64,000 nt of DNA from Streptomyces nigrescens (GCA_024349765.1 AP026073.1:6386001-6450000), one strand, 5' to 3'; counted from the first letter of the stretch, positions 16,810-25,908 are shown. Program-made: numbers and translations. Notes: generated by a model not told the origin, from the sequence alone.

Positions 16810-17205
16810 ATGCTCTCCCGCCTGTTCGCGCCCAAGGTCAAGGTCAGCGCCCACTGCGACCTGCCCTGCGGCGTCTACGACCCGGCCCAGGCCCGCATCG
16901 AGGCCGAGTCGGTCAAGGCCGTCCAGGAGAAGTACCAGGCCAACGAGGACCCGGACTTCCGCACCCGCGCCGTCCTGATCAAGGAGCAGCGCGCGGAGCT
17001 GGCCAAGCACCACGTCTCGGTGCTGTGGAGCGACTACTTCAAGCCCCCGCACTTCGAGAAGTACCCCGAGCTGCACCAGCTCGTGAACGACACCCTCAAG
17101 GCCCTCAGCGCGGCCAAGGGTTCCAACGACCCGAAGACGGGCGAGAAGGCGCTGGAGCTCATCGCCGAGATCGACCGGATCTTCTGGGAGACCAAGAAGG
17201 CCTGA
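16810..17205 (+). CDS. sodN: Nickel superoxide dismutase
   Basis: A 131-residue precursor with a 14-residue propeptide and then HCDLPCGVYDP. The mature chain (117 residues) starts with His1, Cys2 and Cys6, the nickel hook that dismutates superoxide. The length and propeptide match Streptomyces SodN exactly. Start ATG with GAGGAAGGA upstream. Cytosolic hexamer in the family. Expression normally depends on nickel; I could not identify a specific regulator site. Confidence 0.97.
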   Translation: MLSRLFAPKVKVSAHCDLPCGVYDPAQARIEAESVKAVQEKYQANEDPDFRTRAVLIKEQRAELAKHHVSVLWSDYFKPPHFEKYPELHQLVNDTLKALSAAKGSNDPKTGEKALELIAEIDRIFWETKKA

Positions 17206-17262
17206 CTCACGGCCCGGCCGGCCGCCCGCTCCGCGCGGCGGAACCCGGCCCGCGTCCCGCGA

Positions 17263-17316
17263 CCGCACCCGTCCCGCCACCACCCGCCCCGCGCGGGGTG
17301 GCGGGGGCGGGTGCGG
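17263..17316 (+). terminator. sodN terminator
   Basis: A long GC-rich, imperfect hairpin (CCGCACCCG ... CGGGTGCGG) is followed by TCTTCTTT, 58 bp past the sodN stop. It is a good intrinsic terminator with a T-rich tail. Confidence 0.75.
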
Positions 17317-17568
17317 TCTTCTTTGCCCCGAAAGCGTATTCCGGGCGGTGCCGGTCGTGGATGGGGCCGTTCGCCGGGTGGGTAAGGGGTGCGATCCGGC
17401 CACCGGGCAGGGGCCGGGCGGGCGCCGCGGGGGCGACGCGACACGGACAGGGGAGGCCGCCCTGCGCTTCATGACACTGCTCAGGACCGACGAGAACGCG
17501 ATGCCCGCCGGCGGGTCCGGCGGGTGGACGAGCCGGCGGGCGCCGGGGTGTGACGCCCGGGGAGCCCC
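17317..17568. other. Remainder of sodN-LysR convergent gap
   Basis: Between the sodN terminator and the LysR stop I see no coding frame with Streptomyces codon bias in either strand, and no repeat. Short open frames here are artefacts of high GC. Confidence 0.4.
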
Positions 17569-18528
17569 CTACGTCGCCACCGGCAGCGGCGGGTCGTGCC
17601 GGGCGAGCCAGGCACGGTAGGCGTCGCTCGCCCAGGCGATCTCCATGTACGAGGCGGTCAGGTCGGCGAACAGCTCGTCCGGGGTGCCGGCCGGGGTGCC
17701 GTCCTGGCGGCAGGCCATGAAGAGCCGGACCGCCAGCGGGTCGCCGTACAGGGGGCGGATGGCCATGCCGTGCCGGGAGCGGGCGGTCGGCTGGCAGGGG
17801 GTGACCACCTCGCCGGCCGTGACCAGGTCCACGGCGGTGAGGTAATCGCCGTGCACGACCCGGGGGTTGATTCCGGCCGCCGCCCATATACGGCGCAAAC
17901 CGGCCCATTCGCCGTCCACCGTCGGGTCGACCATCCACTGGTCCTCGGCGAGGTCGGCGACCCGAACGACGTCCTGTGCGGCCGCCGGATGGCTGTCGGC
18001 CAGGGCGATGAACTGCGGCTCGCGGGCGATGAGTTCGTGCGCGACCAGACCGTCCGGGACGCGCAGCGGGGCGCCCTCGACCTCGTGCACGAACGCGGCG
18101 TCGAGCTGGCCCGTGACGACCATGTGCAGCAAGGCGTTGGCGGACACATCGGTACGTATGGTCGTGTCCGTTTCGGGCAGCCGGACCCGTAGCCGGCGCA
18201 GCCAGCCGGCGACCGCAGGGCTGTTGGTGCTGCCGATGTGCAGCCGGGCGCCCTGTGCACGGTGCGAGACCGACGCGACCTCGTCGACAAGCGCCCGCAT
18301 TTCGGCCACTATCGGCCGGGCCCGGCACAGCACCGCATGGCCCAGCGGGGTGGGTCGGCTGCCGGTCGGTTCGCGGAAGAAGAGCTGGCCCCCGAGGGCC
18401 TTCTCGATGCGGTGGAGCTGTGTCGTCAAGGAGGGCTGGGTCATGCCGAGTTGCCGGGCCGCCTTGCGTACGCTGCCGGAGTCCGCGATGGCGCACAGTG
18501 CGCGAAGATGCCGTACCTCTAGCTCCAC
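17569..18528 (-). CDS. LysR family activator, divergent from snapalysin
   Basis: A 319-residue LysR regulator: N-terminal HTH LEVRHLRALCAIADSGSVRKAA with GMTQPSLTTQLHRIEKALG, then a periplasmic-binding-like effector domain (LHIGSTNSPAVAGW). Start chosen at GTG 18528 (VELEVRHLRAL), where the family begins. It lies back-to-back with snpA, the arrangement of mprR/snpR-snpA in other streptomycetes, in which the LysR protein activates the protease gene. Functional assignment rests on that pairing. Confidence 0.88.
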   Translation of the reverse strand: MELEVRHLRALCAIADSGSVRKAARQLGMTQPSLTTQLHRIEKALGGQLFFREPTGSRPTPLGHAVLCRARPIVAEMRALVDEVASVSHRAQGARLHIGSTNSPAVAGWLRRLRVRLPETDTTIRTDVSANALLHMVVTGQLDAAFVHEVEGAPLRVPDGLVAHELIAREPQFIALADSHPAAAQDVVRVADLAEDQWMVDPTVDGEWAGLRRIWAAAGINPRVVHGDYLTAVDLVTAGEVVTPCQPTARSRHGMAIRPLYGDPLAVRLFMACRQDGTPAGTPDELFADLTASYMEIAWASDAYRAWLARHDPPLPVAT

Positions 18529-18746
18529 GCCCGGAGCATAACGACGAGGGCATCCGTCACACCAGGCTCTCAAACCCACCGGAACTCGCCTTTTTCGCGA
18601 GGGTATTGGGCCAAGCTATCCCCACCTAACATCTCCGTCCTGCGGGTGAAGTCCGTCCAGACTCAACGGCACCAAGAAATCCGCAGGGCCCCGGTCGCCG
18701 CCCCACACGGCGACCGTACGGCCCTCGGAGATGAAGGAGCCCCCAC
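18529..18746. promoter_or_regulatory. LysR/snpA divergent control region
   Basis: It contains TTGGGCCAA (18606-18614), a dyad compatible with the T-N11-A LysR box, and an 8-bp inverted repeat GGTCGCCG (18693-18700) / CGGCGACC (18708-18715) in the snpA leader. The snpA ribosome site is GAAGGAG. The operator call is inference from family behaviour. Confidence 0.4.
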
Positions 18747-19415
18747 ATGAGATCTCCCAAGACGGCGCTGTCGGCGGCGCTCGGTCTGGGCCTCGCCGCC
18801 GCGCTCGCAGCCGCGGCGCCGGTTTCGGCAGCTTCCCCCTCCTCCACCCACTCCTCCCACCTCAGCACCCCGGCCTCGATCGCCGCCTACAACGGCTCGG
18901 CGGCCGAGAAGGCGGACACCAAGGCGTTCTTCGAGGCCGTGATGAAGTCGGCGCGGGCCAAGTTCAAGGCCCACCCGCACGCGGAATCGGTCACCGTGAC
19001 CTATGACGCGAGTGCCGCACCGACCTTCAAGAGCCAGATAGCCGAGAGCGCGTCGATCTGGAACAGCGCCGTCAAGAACGTGCAGCTGCAGGAGGGCAGC
19101 GGCGGCGACTTCCAGTACCGCGAGGGCAACGACCCGCGGGGGTCGTACGCCAGCACCGACGGCCACGGCAAGGGCTATGTGTTCCTGGACTACCAGCAGA
19201 ACCAGGAGTACAACTCCACCCGCGTGGCCGCCCACGAGACCGGCCATGTGCTGGGCCTGCCGGACCACTACGAGGGTCCGTGCAGCGAGCTGATGTCCGG
19301 CGGCGGCCCCGGCACGTCCTGCCAGAACACCCAGCCGGACGCGAACGAGCGTGCCCAGGTGGAGCAGCTGTGGGCCAACGGCCTGGCGGGCGTCCACTTC
19401 GGCAAGGCCTCCTGA
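18747..19415 (+). CDS. snpA: Snapalysin-type extracellular metalloprotease (M7)
   Basis: A 222-residue secreted neutral protease precursor. The signal peptide is about residues 1-29 (ending APVSAAS). The zinc site [11 protein letters not shown] (His163, Glu164, His167, Asp173) is the M7 HExxHxxGxxD motif with Asp as third ligand. A short pro-segment precedes the catalytic domain, and two cysteines near the C terminus (EGPCSEL, GTSCQN) can form the family disulfide. Start has GAAGGAG upstream. Function: extracellular proteolysis during nutrient scavenging, probably activated by the divergent LysR protein. Confidence 0.95.
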   Translation: MRSPKTALSAALGLGLAAALAAAAPVSAASPSSTHSSHLSTPASIAAYNGSAAEKADTKAFFEAVMKSARAKFKAHPHAESVTVTYDASAAPTFKSQIAESASIWNSAVKNVQLQEGSGGDFQYREGNDPRGSYASTDGHGKGYVFLDYQQNQEYNSTRVAAHETGHVLGLPDHYEGPCSELMSGGGPGTSCQNTQPDANERAQVEQLWANGLAGVHFGKAS

Positions 19416-19568
19416 CGCCGCATCGCACCCCGAGTTCGGCGGTGGCCGGCGGACCGGACCGTGCTCACAGTGGACGGTCCGCGCACACGGCCTGGGGCTG
19501 ACGAGTACCGGAACCTGGCGGCCGGCTCTCGTATCCCCACCAGCCCTCGCAGTTCCTGCGCCGCCCTT

Positions 19569-19597
19569 GCGGTGGGGCTCTTCCCGAGCCCCACCGC
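19569..19597 (+). terminator. Hairpin terminator downstream of snpA
   Basis: A perfect 12-bp stem GCGGTGGGGCTC / GAGCCCCACCGC with a 5-nt loop, followed by TTCTTC, 154 bp beyond the snpA stop. Apart from this hairpin the gap 19416-19740 shows no gene. Confidence 0.7.
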
Positions 19598-19748
19598 TTC
19601 TTCGTGCCCGGACCCCGTCGCTCGTTCATGTGCCTCCCGGAGGCGACGGCCCTCGGGCCCCTTGGGTACCTCCCGAACATGCCGGACCTCATCGATCGGG
19701 CCCGCCCTCGTACATCGGGCTCGCCCCCGTCGATCGCGTCGTCCTCAT

Positions 19749-19778
19749 TTGACACCCACAAACATGGGATGTTCCCAT
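19749..19778 (+). promoter_or_regulatory. Promoter with ATGGGA-TGT-TCCCAT operator
   Basis: TTGACA (19749-19754) is a consensus -35, and a perfect dyad ATGGGA TGT TCCCAT (19764-19778) covers the expected -10 position. It precedes a FadR/GntR regulator-MFS operon, so it is a likely autorepression site for that regulator. Confidence 0.6.
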
Positions 19779-19832
19779 CACCGGTGGAATGGGACCGGAC
19801 CGAGCTCCGGCCGTGAGGGAAGGACGCCGTCG

Positions 19833-20561
19833 ATGCCGCTGCGCAGCACCGCCCGGACGAACCTGGTGGACCTGGTCATCGAGCAGATGGAGGGCCTGAT
19901 CGCCGGCGGGGAGTGGCCGGTCGGGACGAAGATCCCCGCCGAGCCCGTACTCGTCGAGCAGCTCGACGTGGGACGCAACACCGTCCGCGAGGCGGTGCGC
20001 GCCCTGGTCCACACCGGGATGCTGGAGCCGCGCCAGGGCGACGGGACCTACGTCCGCGCCAGCAGCGGCTTCGGCGCCGCCGTACAGCGCCGGCTGCGGC
20101 GGGCCGGCGACCTGGAGACGTTCGAGGTGCGCGCCTCGCTGGAGCGCGACGCCGCACGGTACGCCGCACTGCGCCGCACCGACGAGGACCTCGCCGCGCT
20201 GCGCACCGCCCTCGCCGAGCGCGACCGGGCCTGGCGCGGCGGCGACCTGCCCGCCTTCATCGACGCGGACCTGGACTTCCACCGCACCATCGCCGCCGCG
20301 GCCCACAACAGCGTCCTCGCCGACCTCTACGACCACCTCAGCGACGCCCTGCGGGCCACGCTCCAGTCGGTCGTCGGCGCCCCGGTCCCCGATTCCGTCC
20401 GCAACCAGTACGACGCGCACGAGGCCATCGTCGACGCCATCGAGGCGGGCGACGCGGAGGCCGCCGAGCAGGCGGCGCTGGCGCATCTGAGCGAGGGCAT
20501 GGCGGCCCTGCGCGACGGCGCCGGCGCGGGCCCGGACCGCACGGAGGACGACCCGCAGTGA
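19833..20561 (+). CDS. FadR-subfamily GntR transcriptional regulator
   Basis: A 242-residue regulator. The winged helix (residues 10-75) contains GTKIPAEPVLVEQLDVGRNTVREAVRALVHTGML; the FCD effector domain contains ASLERDAARYAALRR and DADLDFHRTIAAAAHN, with the metal-binding Asp/His pattern. ATG start with GGAAGGA 8 nt upstream. The stop overlaps the MFS gene start (GTGA), so it probably controls that exporter. Confidence 0.9.
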   Translation: MPLRSTARTNLVDLVIEQMEGLIAGGEWPVGTKIPAEPVLVEQLDVGRNTVREAVRALVHTGMLEPRQGDGTYVRASSGFGAAVQRRLRRAGDLETFEVRASLERDAARYAALRRTDEDLAALRTALAERDRAWRGGDLPAFIDADLDFHRTIAAAAHNSVLADLYDHLSDALRATLQSVVGAPVPDSVRNQYDAHEAIVDAIEAGDAEAAEQAALAHLSEGMAALRDGAGAGPDRTEDDPQ

Positions 20562-21808
20562 CCATCGACCGGACCGCCACCCGCACCGCCCCGGCGCCGC
20601 CCGCGCCGCCGGCCGCGGGCCCCGGAGCCACCGGACGCCGCGCCCTCCACCTCGGTGCCGGCGTCGTCCTGCTGGCGCTCAACCTGCGTCCCGCGCTGGT
20701 CGCGGTCTCCCCGCTCGCCGGCACCATCCGGGACGACAGCGGGATGTCGGCCGCCGCGACCAGCCTGCTCACCGCGCTGCCGCTGCTCTGCTTCGGGCTG
20801 CTGGCCCCGGTCGCGCCGCGGCTGGGCCGCCGGTTCGGCATGGAGCGGTCGCTGCTCGGCACGATGGCCCTGATCTGTCTGGGGACCGCGTTGCGGCTGC
20901 TGGACTCGGTGGTGGCGCTGTTCGCCGGGACGGTCGTGATCGGGGCCGGGATCGCGGTGGCCAACGTCCTGCTGCCGGGCCTGATCAAGCGGGACTTCCC
21001 GGCCCGGGCCGGGCTGATGACCGGTCTGTACTCGATGTCGCTCTTCGGCGGCGCGGCGCTCGCGGCCGGTGTCACGGTCCCGGTCCAGCACGCCGCCGGC
21101 CTGAACTGGCAGGCCACGCTGGCGTGTTGGGGCGCCCTCGCGCTGGTCGCCCTGGTCTGCTGGCTGCCGCAGGTGCGCAGCCGTACCCGGGTGACGGCGG
21201 CCGCGGCCCGGGAGGCCGACCGTCCGGTGCGCGGACTGTGGCGCTCCGCGCTGGCCTGGCAGGTCACCGCGTACATGGGCCTGCAGTCGCTGAGTTACTA
21301 CGCGGCCGCCGCCTGGCTGCCGACGATGCTCACCGACGCCGGGACGAGCGCGGGCGAGGCCGGCTGGATGCTGTCGTTCTCCTCGCTGCTGGGCATCGCG
21401 GGGTCGTTCCTCGCGCCGGTGATCGTCGGCCGCCGGCTGTCGGCCGGCACGCTGGCCACCCTGGGCGCGCTGCTGTGCGCGGCGGCGTTCACCGGCGTGC
21501 TGACCGCGCCGGTCGGCGGGGCGTACGTCTGGATGGTGCTGCTGGGGCTCGGCCAGGGCGCGGCGATCAGCCTGGCGCTGCTGTTCATCGTCCAGCGGGC
21601 CCCGGACGCCCGGCACACCGCCCAGCTCTCCAGCATGGCGCAGTGCTTCGGCTACGTCCTCGCCGCCACCGGCCCGGCCGTCCTGGGCGCCGTACACGAC
21701 GCCTCCGGCAGCTGGACGGTCCCGCTGACGGTCCTGCTGGCCCTGCTGCTCCCGCAGATCGCGGCCGCATGGGGCGCGGCCCGGCACCGGTACGTGGCGG
21801 GACACTGA
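20558..21808 (+). CDS. CynX/NimT family MFS transporter
   Basis: A 416-residue, 12-segment MFS protein of the cyanate/nitroimidazole type: LALNLRPALVAVSPL in TM1, GLLAPVAPRLGRRFGMERSL at the TM2-3 loop, and a second half repeating the fold. GTG start overlapping the FadR stop. Substrate unknown. Codon use is like its neighbours. Confidence 0.88.
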   Translation: MTIDRTATRTAPAPPAPPAAGPGATGRRALHLGAGVVLLALNLRPALVAVSPLAGTIRDDSGMSAAATSLLTALPLLCFGLLAPVAPRLGRRFGMERSLLGTMALICLGTALRLLDSVVALFAGTVVIGAGIAVANVLLPGLIKRDFPARAGLMTGLYSMSLFGGAALAAGVTVPVQHAAGLNWQATLACWGALALVALVCWLPQVRSRTRVTAAAAREADRPVRGLWRSALAWQVTAYMGLQSLSYYAAAAWLPTMLTDAGTSAGEAGWMLSFSSLLGIAGSFLAPVIVGRRLSAGTLATLGALLCAAAFTGVLTAPVGGAYVWMVLLGLGQGAAISLALLFIVQRAPDARHTAQLSSMAQCFGYVLAATGPAVLGAVHDASGSWTVPLTVLLALLLPQIAAAWGAARHRYVAGH

Positions 21809-21858
21809 ACGGGGCCGGCGGAACGGGCTTTGCGGAACTGGCCCCTAGCTAGGGCGGG

Positions 21859-21936
21859 GGCGAACAGATCCCGTAGGGGATGCGAGCGCCCCCTGCGGGG
21901 CAACAACGGGGTGGGGCGGGAGGGTATTCCCGTGGC
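21859..21936 (+). repeat. 78-bp dispersed intergenic element, copy A1
   Basis: It is about 90% identical (8 mismatches, no gaps) to the reverse complement of 38533-38610. It contains CCCGTAGGGG/CCCCCTGCGGG pairing and the invariant block GGGCGGGAGGGTATTCCCG. Like the other copy, it lies between convergent genes. Confidence 0.75.
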
Positions 21937-22012
21937 CGGGGGATGAATCGGCGGGGCGTGCTCCGCGTGCTCCGGGGCGCGCTGCCGGGGATGCCTGCCC
22001 CGGACGCCCCGG

Positions 22013-23098
22013 CTAGAGCCACCCGTTCCGTTTGAACCCGCGGTGGATCACCCAGCAGATGACCACGGTCAGGGCCATCACCAGCGGATAGCCGAACGTC
22101 CAGTGCTTCTCCGGCATGTACTCGAAGTTCATGCCGTAGATGCCGCAGACCATGGTCGGTACGGCGAGGATGGCGACCCAGGCGCTGATCTTGCGCATGT
22201 CCTCGTTCTGCGCGACGGTGACCTGGGCGAGATGGGCCTGGAGTATGGAGTTGAGCAGTTCGTCGAAGGCCGTGATCTGCTCGGTGACCCGGGCGAGGTG
22301 GTCGGCGACGTCCCGGAAGTACGTCTTGATCTGCGGGTCGACCTCCCGCATCGGCCGGGACGCCAGCTCCCGCATCGGCCGGTCCAACGGGGCCACCGCG
22401 CGCTTGAGTTCCAGCAGCTCGCGCTTGAGCTGGTAGATCCGGCCGGCGCCGCCGCTGCCGCGTTCCGAGAAGACCTCGCTCTCGACGTCGTCGATGTCGA
22501 CCTGGACGGCGGCCGTGACGTCGAGGTAGTCGTCCACGACGAGGTCGGCGACGGCGTGCAGGACGACGGACGGGCCGAGCGCCAACTGCTCGGGCACCCG
22601 CTCCAGTTGCTCGCGCAGCGGCCCGAGCGAGCCGTGCCCGCCGTGCCGGACGGTGATCACGAAGTCGATGCCGGTGAAGACCATGATCTCGCCGGTCTCC
22701 ACCACCTCGCTGCTGTCGGTGAGCCGGTCGTGCTCGACGTAGCGGACCGTCTTCAGCACGGTGAACAGCGAGTCGTCGTAGTGCTCCAGCTTGGGGCGCT
22801 GGTGGGCGTACACGGCGTCCTCGACGGCGAGCGGATGCAGCCCGAACAGGTCGACAATTCCGGCGAATTCCTTCTCGGAGGGCTCATGCAGCCCGATCCA
22901 GACAAATCCCCTGCCGGACTCCCGTACCCGACGTATCGCCACATCGGCCGGCTGATTGCCGTCCTGCCGCACGCCGTCGACGTACACCGCGCAGTTGACC
23001 ACGGCGGTTCCCAACGGCGAGCGCGCGGGGTGGCTGAGGTCCACCCCGCGCGTACGCGGCTGCGGCAGCCGGACGGCCTTGCGGAGGTTGCTGATCAT
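22013..23098 (-). CDS. corA: CorA-type magnesium/cobalt transporter
   Basis: A 361-residue CorA family channel: a large cytosolic N-terminal funnel, then two C-terminal membrane helices, the first followed by the selectivity motif YGMNF (in CGIYGMNFEYMPE) and ending with a basic tail HRGFKRNGWL. It imports Mg2+ as a pentamer. Start taken as ATG 23098; a GTG two codons earlier (23104) is also possible and neither has a strong ribosome site. Confidence 0.93.
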   Translation of the reverse strand: MISNLRKAVRLPQPRTRGVDLSHPARSPLGTAVVNCAVYVDGVRQDGNQPADVAIRRVRESGRGFVWIGLHEPSEKEFAGIVDLFGLHPLAVEDAVYAHQRPKLEHYDDSLFTVLKTVRYVEHDRLTDSSEVVETGEIMVFTGIDFVITVRHGGHGSLGPLREQLERVPEQLALGPSVVLHAVADLVVDDYLDVTAAVQVDIDDVESEVFSERGSGGAGRIYQLKRELLELKRAVAPLDRPMRELASRPMREVDPQIKTYFRDVADHLARVTEQITAFDELLNSILQAHLAQVTVAQNEDMRKISAWVAILAVPTMVCGIYGMNFEYMPEKHWTFGYPLVMALTVVICWVIHRGFKRNGWL

Positions 23099-23190
23099 CG
23101 ACACCCGGCCAGTATGGCCTGCGGGCGCCCGGGAACGGTATGCCAAAGCGGGTGTTTTTGCTCCCCGCGGACGCCGCCCCGGGCCGTGCG

Positions 23191-24717
23191 TCAGGAGACC
23201 GGGACCGGCTGCGGGCGCTCCTCCGCCGCGCGCTCAGATGCGTCCTGCGGCTCCGTCCGCGGGGTGCGGGCCCGGCGCGGGAGCAGGAACAGCAGGGCCA
23301 GGACGAGGACCAGGCCGGCCGCGACCCACCACAGGGCGTGGATGGTGGCGGCGATGAACGCGGGGTGCGCGGCACCGGGCGCGGCCGCCCCACCGCCGGA
23401 CTCCCCCGTCCCGCCGACGGCCCCGAAGAACGCCACCGACGAGAGCCCCAGGCCGAGCGCCATGCCCAGCTGGCCCGTGGTGTTGAAGATGCCGGACGCC
23501 GAGCCGGAGTGCGCGGCCGGCACCTCGGAGATCGCCACATCGGTGACCGGCGCGACGATCAGGCCCATGCCGGCGCCCATCAGCAGCATCGCCGGCGCCA
23601 TCTGCCAGGACGTGAGGGCGGTGCCGTAGTGGTCGGCCTCCCAGATGTAGAGCAGGGCGCCGGACAGCATGATCAACGCGCCGGCCTGCAGGACCGCGCG
23701 GCCGAAGCGCGGCACCAGTTTCTGCACCGACATCCCGGCCGCGACCGAGCAGGCGAGCGAGAACGGCACCCCGGTCAGCCCGGCGTGCAGCGGCCCCCAG
23801 CCCAGCCCCAGCTGCATGAAGAGCGTCCAGATCAGGAAGAACAGGCCGCTGACCGCACCGAAGGTGAGCTGGACGGCGGCGCCCGCCGCGAAGGACCGGA
23901 CCCGGAAGAGGGAGAGTTCGACGAGCGGCGAGCCGTCCTTGCGGGCCTTGGCGCGCTCGTAGCGGACGAAGGCGGCCAGGACGAGCGGGGCGGCGCCCAT
24001 CGAGACGAAGCCCCACAGCGGCCAGCCGGACTCCCGGCCCTGAGTGAGCGGGTAGAGCAGCATCAGCAGGCCGACGGTGGCGAGCGCGGTGCCGACGAGG
24101 TCGAGGCGCAGCGCGCCCGGGGAGCGGGACTCGGTGATGAAGCGGCGGCCGAGCAGGATGCCGGCGACGCCGACCGGGAGGTTGATCAGGAAGATCGGGC
24201 GCCATTCCAGGCCGAAGAGGTCGCCCTGGGTGAGCAGCGCGCCGATCAGCGGCCCGCAGACCGCGCCCAGGCCGATCACCGCGCCGAACATCCCGAAGAC
24301 CTTGCCGCGTTCGTGCGCGGGGAAGGTGACGTGGATGATCGCGAGCACCTGCGGCACCATCAGCGCGGCCATCGCGCCCTGGAGCACCCGTGCGCCGATC
24401 AGCATGCCCGGGCCGGCGGCGCATCCGCACAGTGCGGAAGCGAGCGTGAAGCCGGCCATGCCGAGCAGGAACAGCCGCTTGCGGCCGTAGATGTCGCCGA
24501 GCCGGCCGCCGGTGATCAGGCCGAGCGCGAAGGCGAGGGCGTAGCCGGCGGTCACCCACTGCAGGGCGCTGAAGGTGGCGCCGGTGTCCTGCTGGATGCT
24601 CGGCAGCGCGATGTTGACGATGGTCGCGTCGACCAGGTCCATGAAGGCGGCCGTGAGGACGATGGCGAGCGCTGTCCAGCGTCTGCGGTCGGGCGCGGCG
24701 GGGGCGGGCGTGGGCAT
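23191..24717 (-). CDS. DHA2 family MFS drug exporter (14 TM)
   Basis: A 508-residue drug:H+ antiporter. Motif C-like MDLVDATIVNIALPSI is in TM1 and motif A GRLGDIYGRKRLFLLG in the TM2-3 loop; the remaining hydrophobic segments fit 14 helices (QacA/EmrB type). ATG start with CCGGAG upstream. It is divergent from a WYL regulator across 123 bp with a strong dyad, so it is probably repressed by it. Substrate unknown. Confidence 0.9.
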   Translation of the reverse strand: MPTPAPAAPDRRRWTALAIVLTAAFMDLVDATIVNIALPSIQQDTGATFSALQWVTAGYALAFALGLITGGRLGDIYGRKRLFLLGMAGFTLASALCGCAAGPGMLIGARVLQGAMAALMVPQVLAIIHVTFPAHERGKVFGMFGAVIGLGAVCGPLIGALLTQGDLFGLEWRPIFLINLPVGVAGILLGRRFITESRSPGALRLDLVGTALATVGLLMLLYPLTQGRESGWPLWGFVSMGAAPLVLAAFVRYERAKARKDGSPLVELSLFRVRSFAAGAAVQLTFGAVSGLFFLIWTLFMQLGLGWGPLHAGLTGVPFSLACSVAAGMSVQKLVPRFGRAVLQAGALIMLSGALLYIWEADHYGTALTSWQMAPAMLLMGAGMGLIVAPVTDVAISEVPAAHSGSASGIFNTTGQLGMALGLGLSSVAFFGAVGGTGESGGGAAAPGAAHPAFIAATIHALWWVAAGLVLVLALLFLLPRRARTPRTEPQDASERAAEERPQPVPVS

Positions 24718-24798
24718 GGCGTACTCCGGGTCCGTGGTCGGTGGTGCGGCGTCCACGAGCGGTGGCGTGTGGACGTCTTCGACGACACTAGGGGTTAT

Positions 24799-24819
24799 GT
24801 AGGACAGAGACCGTCCTAC
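24799..24819. promoter_or_regulatory. Operator dyad GTAGGAC-N7-GTCCTAC
   Basis: A perfect 7-bp inverted repeat with a 7-nt spacer, centred in the divergent region between the DHA2 exporter and the WYL regulator. The surrounding ATGT/ACTA-rich bases are where both promoters must lie. Binding by the WYL protein is inferred. Confidence 0.6.
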
Positions 24820-24840
24820 TACCTGCGGCATCATCGGGGC

Positions 24841-25872
24841 ATGAGTGAGACATCGGCACGTCTGCTGAATCTGCTGTCCCTGCTGCAGACCCCGCGCGAA
24901 TGGCCCGGGCCGGAGCTGGCGGAGCGGCTGGGGGTGACCTCCCGTACGATCCGGCGGGACGTCGAGCGGCTGCGGGACCTGGGGTATCCGGTGCACGCCA
25001 CGATGGGTGCGGTGGGCGGGTACCGGCTGGCGGCGGGCACCGCGATGCCGCCGCTGCTGCTGGACGACGAGGAGGCGGTGGCCATCGCGGTGGGCCTGCG
25101 GTCGGCGGCCGGCCACGCCATCGCGGGCATCGAGGAGGCGTCCGTACGGGCGCTGGCCAAGCTGGAGCAGGTGCTGCCGGCCCGGCTGCGGCGCCGGGTG
25201 GGCACGCTGGGCACGGCCACCGTCCCGATGCCGGCCGGGGACGGTCCGACCGTCGATCCGGAGCATCTGACGGTGCTCGCCGCGGCGATCGCCAACCACG
25301 AGCGGCTGCGCTTCGCCTACCGGGCGGGCGCCGGGGAGCGGAGCAAGCGCCTGGTGGAGCCGCACCGGCTGGTGGCGGCGGGCCGGCGCTGGTACCTCGT
25401 GGCGTACGACAACGACCGGGACGACTGGCGGATCTTCCGGGTGGACCGGCTGAGCGAGCCGTTCGCCACCGGCGTGCGGACCCCGCCGCGCGAGCTGCCG
25501 GCCGCCGACGCGGGGGCGTACGTGCGGGAGCGGATGCAGGGGATGGCCCCGGCGCACCGGGCGGTGGCCACGGTGTACGCACCGGCCGGGGAGGTGACCG
25601 CGCGGCTGGGCGGGCCGGCGGCGGGCGAGGTCGTGCCGCTGGACGAGGGGTCGTGCCGCTGGCACAGCGCGCCCGATTCGCTGGAGTGGCTGGCGATGCG
25701 GCTGGCGCTGCTGGGGTGCCCGTTCACGGTGCACGAGCCGGCGGAGCTGTCCGCGTTCCTGCGGGCGATGGGCGAGCGGGTGAGCCGGTCGGTGGACGGT
25801 GGCGGGCCGGGCGGCGCCCCGGGGGACGGGAGCGCCACGGGCGGGAACCCGGCGGACGGGGGCGCGGCGTGA
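24841..25872 (+). CDS. HTH/WYL domain (YafY-type) transcriptional regulator
   Basis: A 343-residue regulator. DeoR-like HTH: SARLLNLLSLLQTPREW and ERLGVTSRTIRRDVERLRDLG (two stretches, residues 5-50). The WYL domain is centred on RRWYLVAYD with DDWRIFRVDRL, and a WCX-like C terminus follows. The low-complexity Gly tail is odd but harmless. Start ATG. Divergent to the DHA2 exporter it presumably controls. Confidence 0.9.
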   Translation: MSETSARLLNLLSLLQTPREWPGPELAERLGVTSRTIRRDVERLRDLGYPVHATMGAVGGYRLAAGTAMPPLLLDDEEAVAIAVGLRSAAGHAIAGIEEASVRALAKLEQVLPARLRRRVGTLGTATVPMPAGDGPTVDPEHLTVLAAAIANHERLRFAYRAGAGERSKRLVEPHRLVAAGRRWYLVAYDNDRDDWRIFRVDRLSEPFATGVRTPPRELPAADAGAYVRERMQGMAPAHRAVATVYAPAGEVTARLGGPAAGEVVPLDEGSCRWHSAPDSLEWLAMRLALLGCPFTVHEPAELSAFLRAMGERVSRSVDGGGPGGAPGDGSATGGNPADGGAA

Positions 25873-25891
25873 GGGGATACGCTGCAGCGGA

Positions 25892-25908
25892 ATACCCTAG
25901 GGGGGTAT
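25892..25908 (+). promoter_or_regulatory. CsoR-type copper operator
   Basis: ATACCCTAGGGGGGTAT matches the pseudo-palindromic G/C-tract operator bound by the copper repressor CsoR (TACCCC...GGGGTA type). It lies 62 bp before the copper ATPase start, in promoter position. No csoR gene is in the window, so the repressor must act in trans. Confidence 0.8.

Noticed and set aside
23140-24840. N-terminal extension of the WYL regulator through the exporter gene
   Set aside because: The frame is open only as a GC-rich shadow of the exporter on the other strand; the regulator starts at ATG 24841 at its HTH.
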